DNA of 64,000 bases. It comes from Yersinia aleksiciae (GTDB taxonomy: Bacteria; Pseudomonadota; Gammaproteobacteria; Enterobacterales; Enterobacteriaceae). The DNA is taken from contig NZ_CP011975.1 of the NCBI RefSeq assembly GCF_001047675.1, forward strand, positions 433,710 through 497,709. Direction: 5' to 3'. Made by a program: the position numbers and the translations under genes. The notes under the pieces are model-generated. The model worked only from the letters and a program-made list of their open reading frames with translations, did not search any database and was not told the origin of the DNA. Every line of letters begins with the position of its first letter. Within the stretch, counting starts at the first letter, position 1. Below, in pieces: positions 19,374-28,020 of this stretch.

Positions 19374-20312
19374 CTATAACCACTTAGCATCACGAGTAAA
19401 GGAGATAGTTAACCAGCGATGAGGGCCTGATTCACCAATCGCATGGGAGATCTCATCACGTATTTTGTCAAAATAAGGTACACCACTGTTTTCCATTTCA
19501 GGCGGTATAACGACATGAATTTCGACAAATAGGCCTCGACCAATACGAGTGGCGTAATGTGAGTAATCAATAAAATTATATTTCGCCATCAGCTCATCCA
19601 TTAAGTTTTCCATGGACGTATCTAAGGTATCGGGTGTCATTTGTAATACTTCGCGGACTGCCGCGATCACTGTTTTTATCGGCACTGGTATCAGTATCAG
19701 GGTTAACAGTGCCAATACGCTGGGGTCGGTATAAACAATCAAATGCTCATAACGGGTGCCTTCCATGCTCCAGGAGAGTAAAAAGGCCACCAATAACGCA
19801 GAACTGATACAAGCTGACATCAGCCAGCTCTTGGTATCCAGCGCAATGAGCTCAGACTTAACGCGCTTATTCAATCGACGCTGTTTTAAGAAAATGGTGA
19901 AACAGAAAATGCTGACAACCAGCGCATAAACAATCGCCCAGCCGAGTTCTAATTCTCGGCCGCCATCGATAATACCTTTAATAGCATTAACAAATGCATA
20001 CAGACAGAGGAAAGCCAATAAGCTGCCATTAAAAGCCAATACCAGTGGCTCTACATGCCAGAAACCATATTGAAAGCGCCGACTGTTTGGTTGACCTAGC
20101 AATCGTGAAACCAATAAGGATAAACTGCACATTCCTGCATCTAAGGCAGAGAACATGCCATCAAAAATAATCGACATCGAACCACAAACAATACCGAAAA
20201 CAATCCCCATAGCAGCAATAATCAAAGTACAAAAAATCGAGCGCCGTAAAATCTGCTGTTCAAGTTTAGTGTCATGTAGCATAAGTGGAGCCTGCTCACT
20301 AAGTGTCGTCAT
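19374..20312 (-). CDS. cation diffusion facilitator (CDF) family transporter
   Basis: 312-residue inner-membrane protein with about six hydrophobic segments and a cytoplasmic C-terminal domain, as in CDF metal/proton antiporters. The transmembrane-2 motif is visible as IFDGMFSALDAGM, and an Asp in the fifth segment region as ALDTKSWLM. The C-terminal part (DELMAKYNFIDYSHYATRIGRGLFVEIHVVIPPE) fits the cytoplasmic dimerisation domain. Metal specificity cannot be read from sequence. The downstream M24-like gene begins within or just after its end. The AGGTTG before the ATG at 20312 is a fair ribosome-binding site. Confidence 0.82.
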   Translation of the reverse strand: MTTLSEQAPLMLHDTKLEQQILRRSIFCTLIIAAMGIVFGIVCGSMSIIFDGMFSALDAGMCSLSLLVSRLLGQPNSRRFQYGFWHVEPLVLAFNGSLLAFLCLYAFVNAIKGIIDGGRELELGWAIVYALVVSIFCFTIFLKQRRLNKRVKSELIALDTKSWLMSACISSALLVAFLLSWSMEGTRYEHLIVYTDPSVLALLTLILIPVPIKTVIAAVREVLQMTPDTLDTSMENLMDELMAKYNFIDYSHYATRIGRGLFVEIHVVIPPEMENSGVPYFDKIRDEISHAIGESGPHRWLTISFTRDAKWL

Positions 20313-20798
20313 GATTACAACCTATTGTTTTATTAAAATTTATTGGTTATTAAAAGCTATTATTTTTTATTTTAATCCCGCTTGATATGTAAATCACGGT
20401 AAGAGCAGTGAATGTCAATCAGAGCTAATAGTAGTTTGTCATATAATTCTATTTTTACCAGTAAATTAGGTGGTCATCTTCAATGCCAACCTTTGTTAAT
20501 CCCTTGTTTTTATTTATTTTAAGTTTTATTTTTTTGTTATCTACGATTTTATGTCTTCAATTCCAACCTTGATAGCATTAATAAAGGTTTCATTTTCATC
20601 TTTATCTTAAAGCCACCCGCCAGTAGAGCTTTATACTTTAGACCTAATAACAGAGTTCATTAATTCTAATAACATGCCGATGGAATTAAGAAAATAATGA
20701 GCATCAATAAGTGAGTAGAGATTGTTATTCGTCAAGAATGCTATTTCTGCATAAAGATATTATCCCATATTCTGGGTAATACCCGCTTCGGGGGAAAT
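20313..20798. other. 486-base AT-rich intergenic region
   Basis: Lies between the divergent CDF gene and the hydrolase gene and should hold both promoters. It contains two imperfect copies of CTTCAATNCCAACCTT (near 20477 and 20555). I see no convincing small gene, RNA or terminator. Confidence 0.4.
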
Positions 20799-21491
20799 AT
20801 GGCGACTAAGCTTAATATCGTATTAGTACATGGCGCGTGGGCTGATGGTTCACAATGGCGGAATATTATTCCCGCGCTACATGCTATGGGCCACCGGGTG
20901 ATTGCAATTCAAAATCCACTAACCTCATTGGCAGATGATGTCGAGCGCACGATTAAGCTGACGACCGCATTATATGGCCCAACATTATTAATCGGTCATT
21001 CTTATGGTGGTATGGTGATTACTCAGGTCGGGCATCTGCAAAATGTGGTCGGGATGGTCTATCTCGCGGCTTTTGCTCCAGATGCAGGTGAAAGCTTATC
21101 CAGCCTCTTTGCATTGCGTAAACCACCCATTGGCGCAGCATATATTCGCCCCGACGATAATGGCTTTTTGTGGATCGATACTGATAAGTTCCATGAAAAC
21201 ATGTGCCAGGACGTTGATGAAAATGAAGCCTTGGTGATGGCTTTGGTGCAAAAACCCTTAGCAGCACGCGCTTTTACTGATAAATCTGCCCAGCCAGCCT
21301 GGCGGGTGAAACCTTGCTGGTATCAGGTTTCGACCGAAGACAGGATGCTGCCGGTTGAAACACAGCGCGGGTTTGCCAAACGAATTCAGGCACAGAAAAT
21401 CATTGAATTACCGGCCAGCCACGCCTCACATATCTCCCATCCACAGCAGATTATTGCCCTGATTGCAGATGCGGTGAATGCGGTTAGATAG
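20799..21491 (+). CDS. alpha/beta hydrolase (EstC-like esterase)
   Basis: 230-residue cytoplasmic hydrolase, no signal peptide. The oxyanion-hole segment is LVHGAWADGSQW near the start; the nucleophile is Ser in LLIGHSYGGMVIT (about residue 69). A possible acid lies in STEDRMLP and the base in ELPASHASHISHP near the end. This is the pattern of the EstC/salicylate-esterase-like group, whose natural substrates are varied. Single gene with its own terminator. The ATG at 20799 is preceded by GGGGGAAAT. Confidence 0.82.
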   Translation: MATKLNIVLVHGAWADGSQWRNIIPALHAMGHRVIAIQNPLTSLADDVERTIKLTTALYGPTLLIGHSYGGMVITQVGHLQNVVGMVYLAAFAPDAGESLSSLFALRKPPIGAAYIRPDDNGFLWIDTDKFHENMCQDVDENEALVMALVQKPLAARAFTDKSAQPAWRVKPCWYQVSTEDRMLPVETQRGFAKRIQAQKIIELPASHASHISHPQQIIALIADAVNAVR

Positions 21492-21571
21492 TCTTCGCAC
21501 TGACAACCTCATACGAAAATGACCGTGGGTATAAAGACAAAACCGGTCACTACCCTATACCCATAAACGCA

Positions 21572-21597
21572 AAAAATCCGCCCGAGAGCGGATTTTT
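21572..21597. terminator. bidirectional terminator between the hydrolase gene and ompX
   Basis: AAAAATCCGC (21572-21581) pairs with GCGGATTTTT (21588-21597) around CCGAGA. A and T tracts on the two sides suit both converging genes. Confidence 0.85.
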
Positions 21598-21652
21598 ATC
21601 AAATACAGCATTTCACCGTTAAAGCTGGATGCTGATCATTCTAAGCCGTTGC

Positions 21653-22180
21653 TTAGAAAGTGTAACCTACGCCAGCAACCCAAGTACCAACGTCAACATT
21701 GCGGATACGGCTCTGCTCGTAAGAGACGTCAAAAGCAACGTTTTGGATTGGGTTGAACTGCATACCCGCGCCATAGGTGAAGCCGTAATCGTTGGTGCTG
21801 TTTTTGTCGCTAGGAGAAGTCGGGTAGTTCTGGCTGAAACGACCATAACCCACACCAACTAGACCATAGATGCTAGCCCAATCGTTGATACGGTAAGCTG
21901 GACCACCGGTGATCGCGTTATATTGTGCTTTGTTGTAAACAGACGCGCTGTCACCGAAGCTGCTTTTTTCAGTGTGAGTGAAAGAGGTGATGTAGCCCAG
22001 TTGGGAATCGCTCCACTCATAACGGTATTTCAGGTTGAAACCTGAAGATTTGTTAGCAACACCTTGGTAATCGCTCTGGGCATAACCACCAGAAACGGTG
22101 CTTTGACCTGCAAAAGCTGAACCTGCAGATACTGCTAATACACAAGCTGCTACCGCTGAAAGACATGTAATTTTAATCAT
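21653..22180 (-). CDS. ompX: OmpX, small outer-membrane beta-barrel protein
   Basis: Eight-stranded outer-membrane barrel of the OmpX/Ail family. Signal peptide MIKITCLSAVAACVLAVSAG...FA, then STVSGGYAQSDYQG, FNLKYRYEWSDS, GPAYRINDWASIYGLVGVGYG, YGFTYGAGMQFNP and a terminal aromatic residue (AGVGYTF). It follows E. coli OmpX closely, and its rhtA neighbour is the E. coli neighbour, so OmpX is preferred over the related adhesin Ail. The ATG at 22180 is preceded by GAGGTGGTT; a GTG two codons upstream is possible. Confidence 0.94.
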   Translation of the reverse strand: MIKITCLSAVAACVLAVSAGSAFAGQSTVSGGYAQSDYQGVANKSSGFNLKYRYEWSDSQLGYITSFTHTEKSSFGDSASVYNKAQYNAITGGPAYRINDWASIYGLVGVGYGRFSQNYPTSPSDKNSTNDYGFTYGAGMQFNPIQNVAFDVSYEQSRIRNVDVGTWVAGVGYTF

Positions 22181-22572
22181 AACCACCTCGAAAGACGCAA
22201 ATTTTTAGATGAAACAAAAACACCATGAAATTATAACAACAAACAGCGGGAAACTCTGCCTGATAATGATTGTCTAATCATTTATTTGGTGTAACAAACA
22301 ATTTCAAGTATCTTCCATCTTACTAATACGCTTACGATTTTGGCCTATCCTACACCTTTATGTGACACCCATCACCAAAATCCATTCCAGACAATTCTTA
22401 ATTTTCAAGCTCAATTAATCGCCATAAATAGCGTTAAAAAACAACAAGCACAAAAATAATTATTTTTTTTATCTCTTCTTGCTATGCATTGGTGATTTTT
22501 AAACACTCTGCTGGCATTTCATTTACACTGGCAATGACTGATACCTAATACTTTTCTTTGAGGCTCAAAAGG
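22181..22572. other. intergenic region between divergent ompX and rhtA
   Basis: About 390 bases, AT-rich, with the two promoters expected inside. The ompX leader appears long. I found no small ORF or terminator that I would support. Confidence 0.4.
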
Positions 22573-23460
22573 ATGTCTTTGTCTCCTCCATCCAAACATG
22601 CACTTCCGCTGCTCCCTATTTTCTTGTTGGTGATCGCCATGATCTCTATCCAGAGTGGCGCATCGCTGGCAAAAAGTTTGTTCCCGCTGGTTGGCGCGCA
22701 GGGGATAACCTCACTACGACTCGGCATCGGCACACTAATTCTGTTTGTTATCTTTAAACCTTGGCGAATGCGGTTTGAAGCGGGTAGCCGTTTACCTCTG
22801 CTGGTTTATGGCGTGACACTCGGTGGAATGAACTTTCTGTTTTATCTGTCACTGAAAACGGTGCCGCTGGGCATTGCTGTGGCGTTAGAGTTCACCGGCC
22901 CTTTGGCCTTGGCGATGCTCTCCTCTCGCCGCCCGGTAGATTTTATCTGGGTCGGATTAGCCGTTTTGGGCCTCTGGTTCCTGCTACCACTGGGACATAA
23001 TGTTGGCACCATCGACTTGTTCGGCGCGGCCTGTGCACTGGGTGCTGGTGCCTGCTGGGCGCTCTATATTATCTCAGGACAAAAAGCGGGTGGCGATCAT
23101 GGACCAGGAACTGTGGCGATTGGCTCTCTAATTGCTGCACTGGTTTTCTGCCCAATTGGGGTGGCCTATAACGGCATGGCGCTGTTCGACCCCGCCATTT
23201 TGCCGATTGCCTTGGCAGTCGCTATTTTGTCTACCGCATTGCCTTACTCACTTGAGATGGTTGCGCTGACCAACCTCCCCACTCGCACATTTGGCACATT
23301 AATGAGTCTGGAACCTGCATTGGCGGCAATTTCAGGATTAGTGTTCTTAAACGAGCATCTGACATTGATTCAATGGATGGCACTGGCATCAATCATCTGC
23401 GCCTCTATTGGCGCGACGCTGACAATCAGACCCAAGCCACAGCTTGATAACATTACCTGA
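22573..23460 (+). CDS. rhtA: RhtA, threonine/homoserine exporter (EamA family)
   Basis: Ten-segment inner-membrane exporter with two EamA/DMT halves, exporting threonine and homoserine. It matches E. coli RhtA (YbiF): GASLAKSLFPLVGAQG, LRLGIGTLIL, ALEFTGPLALAM, NLPTRTFGTLMSLEPA.AA.SG. The ATG at 22573 (MSLSPPSKHALPLLP) has GAGGCTCAAAAGG upstream; the open frame begins at a TTG 15 bases earlier. 295 residues. Next to ompX as in E. coli. Confidence 0.93.
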   Translation: MSLSPPSKHALPLLPIFLLVIAMISIQSGASLAKSLFPLVGAQGITSLRLGIGTLILFVIFKPWRMRFEAGSRLPLLVYGVTLGGMNFLFYLSLKTVPLGIAVALEFTGPLALAMLSSRRPVDFIWVGLAVLGLWFLLPLGHNVGTIDLFGAACALGAGACWALYIISGQKAGGDHGPGTVAIGSLIAALVFCPIGVAYNGMALFDPAILPIALAVAILSTALPYSLEMVALTNLPTRTFGTLMSLEPALAAISGLVFLNEHLTLIQWMALASIICASIGATLTIRPKPQLDNIT

Positions 23461-23474
23461 GAAGGTGCCATAAG

Positions 23475-23972
23475 GTGGAAATTAGACCGGCAACACCAGC
23501 AGATTTCGCTGAAATTTGGCCACTTTTTCAGGCCGTTATCAGTGGCGGGGATACCTATGTATTCAGCCCCGACACACCCGAACAAGATGCCTACGACTAC
23601 TGGTTTGGCACGGGTGTTCGCTGTTTTGTCGCCGTACATCAGCAGCGTATTGTGGGGATGTATAAGCTCATCAATAACCAGCGCGACTTAGGTGCCCATG
23701 TGGCGAATGCTTCGTTTATGGTTGACGGGCAAGCGCGTGGCTTGGGGATCGGCAAAGCACTCGGTATTCATTGTATTGAGCAGGCGACCGCACTGGGCTA
23801 CCTGGCAATGCAGTTTAACTTTGTCGTCAGTACCAATACCCTGGCCGTCGCGTTATGGCAAAAGCTAGGTTTTGAGATTATTGCCACGCTACCAAAAGCC
23901 TTTAACCATAACCAACTCGGTTATGTCGATGCTTATGTGATGCATCGGGTATTGGTGTCAAACTCGCACTAA
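23475..23972 (+). CDS. GNAT-family N-acetyltransferase
   Basis: 165 residues. The acetyl-CoA binding loop is seen in MVDGQARGLGIGKALG (Q/RxxGxG/A type), with NTLAVALWQKLGFEIIATLPKAF in the C-terminal part typical of the fold. The start is a GTG at 23475, 14 bases after the rhtA stop, so it is probably co-transcribed with rhtA. Acceptor substrate unknown. A terminator follows. Confidence 0.85.
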   Translation: MEIRPATPADFAEIWPLFQAVISGGDTYVFSPDTPEQDAYDYWFGTGVRCFVAVHQQRIVGMYKLINNQRDLGAHVANASFMVDGQARGLGIGKALGIHCIEQATALGYLAMQFNFVVSTNTLAVALWQKLGFEIIATLPKAFNHNQLGYVDAYVMHRVLVSNSH

Positions 23973-24010
23973 TTGCCCTTTTTACTCCCAACGTTATTTT
24001 TAGTTATTGT

Positions 24011-24046
24011 ACGCCAACCCAGTTATTTCGCGGGTTGGCGTTTTTT
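24011..24046 (+). terminator. terminator after the acetyltransferase gene
   Basis: ACGCCAACCC (24011-24020) pairs with GGGTTGGCGT (24032-24041), followed by a T6 tract. It closes the rhtA-acetyltransferase unit. Confidence 0.9.
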
Positions 24047-24071
24047 ATCGATTATTTTTCATTTTTTTTTG

Positions 24072-24098
24072 CATCCAAAACGACAGGCTGATTCGTAT
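24072..24098 (+). promoter_or_regulatory. candidate ECF-sigma promoter before the FAS1 gene
   Basis: CATCC at 24072-24076, 17 bases, then CGTAT at 24094-24098, about 50 bases before the FAS1-protein start. The layout resembles the SigK-type promoter as I remember it (CCATCC, about 17 bases, CGAAT). The ECF sigma factor is encoded two genes on, so self-directed control is plausible. Motif match only; no experiment. Confidence 0.4.
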
Positions 24099-24149
24099 AG
24101 GTAGATGTGAGGCAAGACTTCACCTCAACCCTCCTAAAAGGAATACATT

Positions 24150-24710
24150 ATGAAAACGCTTATTCGTACTGCTATCTGTGCTTCCTTAGTGTTCAGCACT
24201 GTTTCTATGGCCGCTATGATGTCCGAAACTGTCATGGTGGGGGGGGCTTCAATGTTCCCAAGTAAAAACATTATAGAGAATGCGGTGAACTCAAAAGATC
24301 ACACTACGCTGGTGGCCGCCGTTAAAGCTGCAGGGTTGGTTGATACCCTACAAGGCCCCGGGCCCTTTACCCTGTTCGCGCCCACCAATGCCGCGTTTGC
24401 AAAATTGCCCGCAGGTACGGTTGAAAATTTGGTCAAACCAGAAAATAAAGCCATGCTCACCCAAATCCTGACCTATCACGTGGTCGCGGGTAAGTACGAT
24501 ATGAAACAACTGGAGAGTAAAATTAAGGCCGGTGGCGGGAGCGCCGAGCTGAAAACAGTCAACGGCCAATCACTATGGATTATGAATAATGGGCCGCATA
24601 ACATTCAGATTAAAGATGGCAAAGGTAACATCGCCAATATCAGCACCTATGATGTACAACAGAAAAATGGTGTGATTGATGTGATTGATACGGTTCTGAT
24701 GCCTAAATAA
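24150..24710 (+). CDS. secreted fasciclin (FAS1) domain protein
   Basis: 186 residues: Sec signal peptide (MKTLIRTAICASLVFSTVSMA), then one FAS1 domain from about residue 48 to the end. Its two hallmark blocks are visible, GPFTLFAPTNAAFAKLP (H1) and DVQQKNGVIDVIDTVLMP (H2), with ILTYHVVAGKY between. FAS1 domains mediate adhesion or matrix contacts; the role in enterobacteria is not established. Ribosome-binding site AAAAGGAATACATT. It is followed by a hairpin and then the ECF sigma and anti-sigma genes, an association known for mycobacterial MPT70/MPT83 with SigK/RskA. Confidence 0.88.
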   Translation: MKTLIRTAICASLVFSTVSMAAMMSETVMVGGASMFPSKNIIENAVNSKDHTTLVAAVKAAGLVDTLQGPGPFTLFAPTNAAFAKLPAGTVENLVKPENKAMLTQILTYHVVAGKYDMKQLESKIKAGGGSAELKTVNGQSLWIMNNGPHNIQIKDGKGNIANISTYDVQQKNGVIDVIDTVLMPK

Positions 24711-24725
24711 AACCCGTCTATACTG

Positions 24726-24759
24726 GGTGCAGTGTCTCACTGCACCTGACGGATTTTTT
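24726..24759 (+). terminator. terminator or attenuator between the FAS1 and sigma genes
   Basis: GGTGCAGTG and CACTGCACC (24726-24734, 24738-24746) form a perfect stem with a TCT loop. A T6 tract follows at 24754-24759, ending 12 bases before the sigma start. It may stop most FAS1 transcripts and let a fraction read into sigK-like. Confidence 0.7.
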
Positions 24760-24771
24760 AGGGATTGGCGC

Positions 24772-25326
24772 ATGAATGAATGTTCGTTGGAACAACAAAT
24801 CGGACTGATAGATGCCATTGCTAAAGGCGATCAGTCCGCGTTTGAACAGCTTTACCGTTTGACCTCCCCCCGATTATTCGCAGTCGCCTTACGTATGCTG
24901 CGTAATCACGCCCGTGCAGAAGAAGTATTACATGACAGTTTTCTCACCGTCTGGAATCGGGCTGATAATTACAACGCACAGCTCAGCGCACCGCTGACCT
25001 GGTTGACCCATATCGTCCGCAACCGGGCAATAGATCTGATGCGCGGCAGTGATAACCGTCTGCAAGCACTCGACGACGATGAAACAGATGCGTTGACCGA
25101 TAACGCGCTGACACCTTTGGCGCAATTACAGCAAGATGACGAGACAAAACAACTGGCAGACTGCTTAGCCCATCTGCCCGCAGATCAACGTCAAAGTATT
25201 ATGCTGGCTTATTATCAAGGGCTTTCTCATGGGGAAATCTCTGTTCATTTACAGCAACCCCTTGGTACGATAAAAAGCTGGATACGTCGTGCACTGGACC
25301 ACCTAAAGGGCTGTGTAGGCTTATGA
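24772..25326 (+). CDS. ECF RNA polymerase sigma factor (SigK-like)
   Basis: 184-residue group-4 sigma factor. Region 2 spans about residues 25-90 (FEQLYRLTSPRLFAVALRMLRN...AEEVLHDSFLTVWNRA...PLTWLTHIVRNRAIDLMR); region 4 is at about 125-180 (LPADQRQSIMLAYYQGLSHGEISVHLQQPLGTIKSWIRRAL). The ATG at 24772 (MNECSLEQQ) follows TTAGGGATTGGCGC; an in-frame start at 24727 lies inside the hairpin and is less likely. Its end overlaps the anti-sigma start by four bases (ATGA), so the two are translationally coupled. Likely directs its own module, including the FAS1 gene (inference). Confidence 0.88.
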   Translation: MNECSLEQQIGLIDAIAKGDQSAFEQLYRLTSPRLFAVALRMLRNHARAEEVLHDSFLTVWNRADNYNAQLSAPLTWLTHIVRNRAIDLMRGSDNRLQALDDDETDALTDNALTPLAQLQQDDETKQLADCLAHLPADQRQSIMLAYYQGLSHGEISVHLQQPLGTIKSWIRRALDHLKGCVGL

Positions 25327-25988
25327 AAAACAGACGTGAATATGACTCAGCACTGGCCGCAGAGTATGCACTAGGCACCTTGCGCGGCCTGGCCCGGATG
25401 CGATTTGAACGGCGATTCCGTCGTGACCCACGACTGGCGGCAGATGTGGCCAGTTGGCAGAGCCTGTTTACTCAACTGGATAATCAGCTCGCGCCTTTGG
25501 ACCCCCCTGAGCGCGTTTGGAAACGCTTAGAGTTGGAGCTACCGCAGATCAATGTGCGCCACATCAGACGAAATCGTTGGTCGTATGTGGGTTGGGCGGT
25601 CGCCGCTGGCCTCGCCACGCTCCTTATCGTGCCGCGTCTGTTGGTGGCCCCCCCCACCGCGATACCGATCGCTGTGCTATCGAATAGTCAGCAAAACAGC
25701 CAGTGGGTGGTCAGTCTGGAAAAATCGACCCGCAATTTAACCTTAACGCCACTGAATCCCGTCGCGGTCAGCAGCAATAATAGCCTTGAGCTGTGGAGTA
25801 TTCCTGCCGGTGAAAAACCGCACTCACTGGGGTTGCTCAATACCAGCGGGCCGACGCAGTTGATATTGGCTGAAAACCAGCTAACTGATAATTCACTGTT
25901 GGCGATTAGCCTTGAGCCTCACGGTGGTTCACCAACCGGTCAACCAACGGGGGCGGTATTGTTTAGCGGGCCATTGCAGAATCTGTAA
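25323..25988 (+). CDS. RskA-type membrane anti-sigma factor
   Basis: 221 residues. A cytoplasmic N-terminal part (EYALGTLRGLARMRFERRFRRDPRLAADVASW) binds the sigma factor in this family. One membrane segment lies at about 84-105 (VGWAVAAGLATLLIVPRLLV), and a periplasmic C-terminal RskA domain contains QWVVSLEKSTRNLTLTPLNPV and SLELWSIPAGEKPHSLGLL. In SigK/RskA systems regulated proteolysis of this protein frees the sigma factor. The start overlaps the sigma stop by four bases. Confidence 0.88.
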   Translation: MKNRREYDSALAAEYALGTLRGLARMRFERRFRRDPRLAADVASWQSLFTQLDNQLAPLDPPERVWKRLELELPQINVRHIRRNRWSYVGWAVAAGLATLLIVPRLLVAPPTAIPIAVLSNSQQNSQWVVSLEKSTRNLTLTPLNPVAVSSNNSLELWSIPAGEKPHSLGLLNTSGPTQLILAENQLTDNSLLAISLEPHGGSPTGQPTGAVLFSGPLQNL

Positions 25989-26089
25989 TATGCCCTTTTA
26001 CTGGGTGCGGCGACTGACTTTTACACGCCAGCCCTGTTCGCGGCGCTTAAGCATCCGTATCACTGCGTTTTTTATCTTGGAGGCCATGC

Positions 26090-26866
26090 ATGCAAGACTG
26101 GGATCCTGATTTATATCGCCAATTTGAAGCCGAACGTACCCGCCCAGCGAATGATCTGTTAGCGCAGATTGATATTGCTACACCGCGCTACATCAGTGAC
26201 TTAGGCTGTGGACCCGGCAACTCCACTGAATTGCTGCACCAGCGCTTCCCCCACGCCCAGCTGGTCGGCATTGATAACTCGATAGCGATGTTGGCGAGCG
26301 CGCAACAGCGCCTCCCTGATTGCGCCTTTCTTGAAGCAGATATTCGCCAATGGCAACCTTCGGAGCCACAAGATGTTATCTACGCCAATGCATCATTGCA
26401 GTGGCTAACTGACCATCAGCAACTGTTCCCGCAGCTATTTTCTCAACTGGCCTCTAACGGAGTGCTGGCTGTGCAGATGCCGGATAATCTGGATGAACCT
26501 AGCCATCGTGCCATGCGCGAGGTCGCGGAAAATGGGCCATGGCAACAGACACTACAAGAAGCGGGGGCGGTTCGGGCAAAAGTGCTCACCGCCAGCCAAT
26601 ATTATGATTTACTGGCCCCCGCAGCTGATCAGGTGAATATATGGCGCACCACCTATTATCATCCAATGCCCTCTGCTCAGGCGATTGTGGACTGGTTACG
26701 CGCCACCGGTTTACGGCCGTTTTTGGAGCCGCTCTCTGAAGCGATGCGGTTGGATTTTCTGCAAGATTATCTGACCATTATTGATGCCGCCTATCCGCCA
26801 CTCATTGATGGCCGGCGTTTACTGGCATTTCCGCGCTTATTTATCGTCGCCCGCACCCGTCCATAA
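26090..26866 (+). CDS. tam: Tam, trans-aconitate 2-methyltransferase
   Basis: SAM-dependent methyltransferase that esterifies trans-aconitate, a by-product that inhibits aconitase. The SAM motif is [14 protein letters not shown] (about residues 36-50), with [12 protein letters not shown] and EADIRQW following. The N-terminus [22 protein letters not shown] and the C-terminal [13 protein letters not shown] ending match the Tam family. 258 residues, near the E. coli length. GGAGG lies ahead of the ATG at 26090. Single gene. Confidence 0.93.
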   Translation: MQDWDPDLYRQFEAERTRPANDLLAQIDIATPRYISDLGCGPGNSTELLHQRFPHAQLVGIDNSIAMLASAQQRLPDCAFLEADIRQWQPSEPQDVIYANASLQWLTDHQQLFPQLFSQLASNGVLAVQMPDNLDEPSHRAMREVAENGPWQQTLQEAGAVRAKVLTASQYYDLLAPAADQVNIWRTTYYHPMPSAQAIVDWLRATGLRPFLEPLSEAMRLDFLQDYLTIIDAAYPPLIDGRRLLAFPRLFIVARTRP

Positions 26867-27286
26867 TCCCACAATAAATACCGGTTAAATTAATTGACCG
26901 GTATATCGCACTGATAAAACAGCGATAAAATAGTCTAGAGTGGAAACTATTCGTTTATCATTAATTTTATTTATTGCTCACCTCGTGCCGTGTGATTTTA
27001 TTAATTAGTCATATTTAAACTGAGCGCCAGCATAAAATATCATCCAAAATATTGAAAATATTTAAATAATAAAATTCATATAAATCACAGCGATAGTCAT
27101 TTTCAATTGGACTTGAAAACAAAAGTGACACTATTTTACCCATGAAACGCAAAATTACATTTTCAAACACTTTCGGTAGTTGGCTATTTAATTGATAGGC
27201 ATTATCTGACCTGCAAAATTAAATATCTTTGTTATACTTATTGCGGTGAAGAAATTGACAATCAACTCAATAAAGGGATACCTATT
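26867..27286 (+). promoter_or_regulatory. dps upstream region with -10 box
   Basis: 420-base AT-rich gap. A TATACT -10 box at 27233-27238 (context GTTATACTTA, like that of E. coli dps) would start transcription near 27246, giving a leader of about 40 bases. Dps is RpoS/IHF- and OxyR-dependent in E. coli, but I cannot assign those sites with confidence here. No other gene seen. Confidence 0.5.
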
Positions 27287-27790
27287 ATGAGTACAGCAAA
27301 ACTGGTAAAAGCAAAATCTTCTGAACTAATCTATACCCGTAATGACGTTGATGAACATGATAAAACGTTGACGATTAAGCTATTAAACCAGCTGGTTATT
27401 CAGTTTATCGACCTGTCACTGATCACCAAACAAGCTCACTGGAATATGCGCGGTGCTAACTTTATCGCGGTCCACGAAATGTTGGATGGCTTCCGCACCG
27501 CGATTAACGACCATCTGGATACTTTTGCAGAGCGCGCGGTTCAATTAGGGGGCGTGGCACTCGGTACTGCCCAGCTGGTTACTGATAAAACCCCACTGAA
27601 GAGCTATCCGACCCATATTCATAGCGTGCAAGAGCATCTGAAAGAGTTGGCAGATCGCTATGGTGTGGTTGCAAACTTCATCCGCAAAGCCATCACTGAA
27701 GTCGATGATGAGGCAAGCGCCGACATGTTTACTGCGGCATCCCGTGATCTGGATAAATTCCTGTGGTTCCTTGAAGCCAATATTGAGTAA
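27287..27790 (+). CDS. dps: Dps, DNA-binding ferritin-like stress protein
   Basis: Forms a 12-subunit shell that oxidises and stores iron and binds DNA in starved or oxidatively stressed cells. The ferroxidase residues lie in [24 protein letters not shown] and [17 protein letters not shown]. The lysine-rich N-terminal tail ([17 protein letters not shown]) is the DNA-contact region. 167 residues, as in E. coli. Start after AAAGGGATACCTATT. Monocistronic. Confidence 0.97.
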   Translation: MSTAKLVKAKSSELIYTRNDVDEHDKTLTIKLLNQLVIQFIDLSLITKQAHWNMRGANFIAVHEMLDGFRTAINDHLDTFAERAVQLGGVALGTAQLVTDKTPLKSYPTHIHSVQEHLKELADRYGVVANFIRKAITEVDDEASADMFTAASRDLDKFLWFLEANIE

Positions 27791-27858
27791 TGACCCGCAT
27801 TGGTATCCAACACAGCTGCAATTTGAAAGATGGCAAGTATAGGGCCGATTAGCCCTGA

Positions 27859-28005
27859 GGCTGACAAAACCCAACATCGAGTCTGGTGCATGAAGGGGCA
27901 ACTGTCCCTAGGGGCGCTCCGGTCGCTTAGGCGACTACGACCCCAACGGAACATTTCCCCTTCAATCAACTTTGTCAGCAGTCTGAGGGCCGGTTAACCG
28001 GCCCT
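27859..28005. repeat. palindromic intergenic element with nested inverted repeats
   Basis: Between dps and ybiI. Outer arms GCTGACAAA (27860-27868) and TTTGTCAGC (27971-27979); inner arms TGAAGGGG (27891-27898) and CCCCTTCA (27957-27964); central stem GTCGC/GCGAC (27922-27926, 27931-27935). Just after it, a perfect 20-base palindrome (27986-28005) starts AGGGCCGGTT, with a weaker copy at 27841-27856. It resembles the short palindromic elements scattered in Yersinia genomes, but I cannot name the family. Confidence 0.6.
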
Positions 28006-28020
28006 ATTAATGGAGGTCAT

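Noticed and set aside
20477..20575. Two CTTCAATNCCAACCTT copies as a regulatory repeat
   Set aside because: Only two imperfect copies in AT-rich DNA; could be chance.
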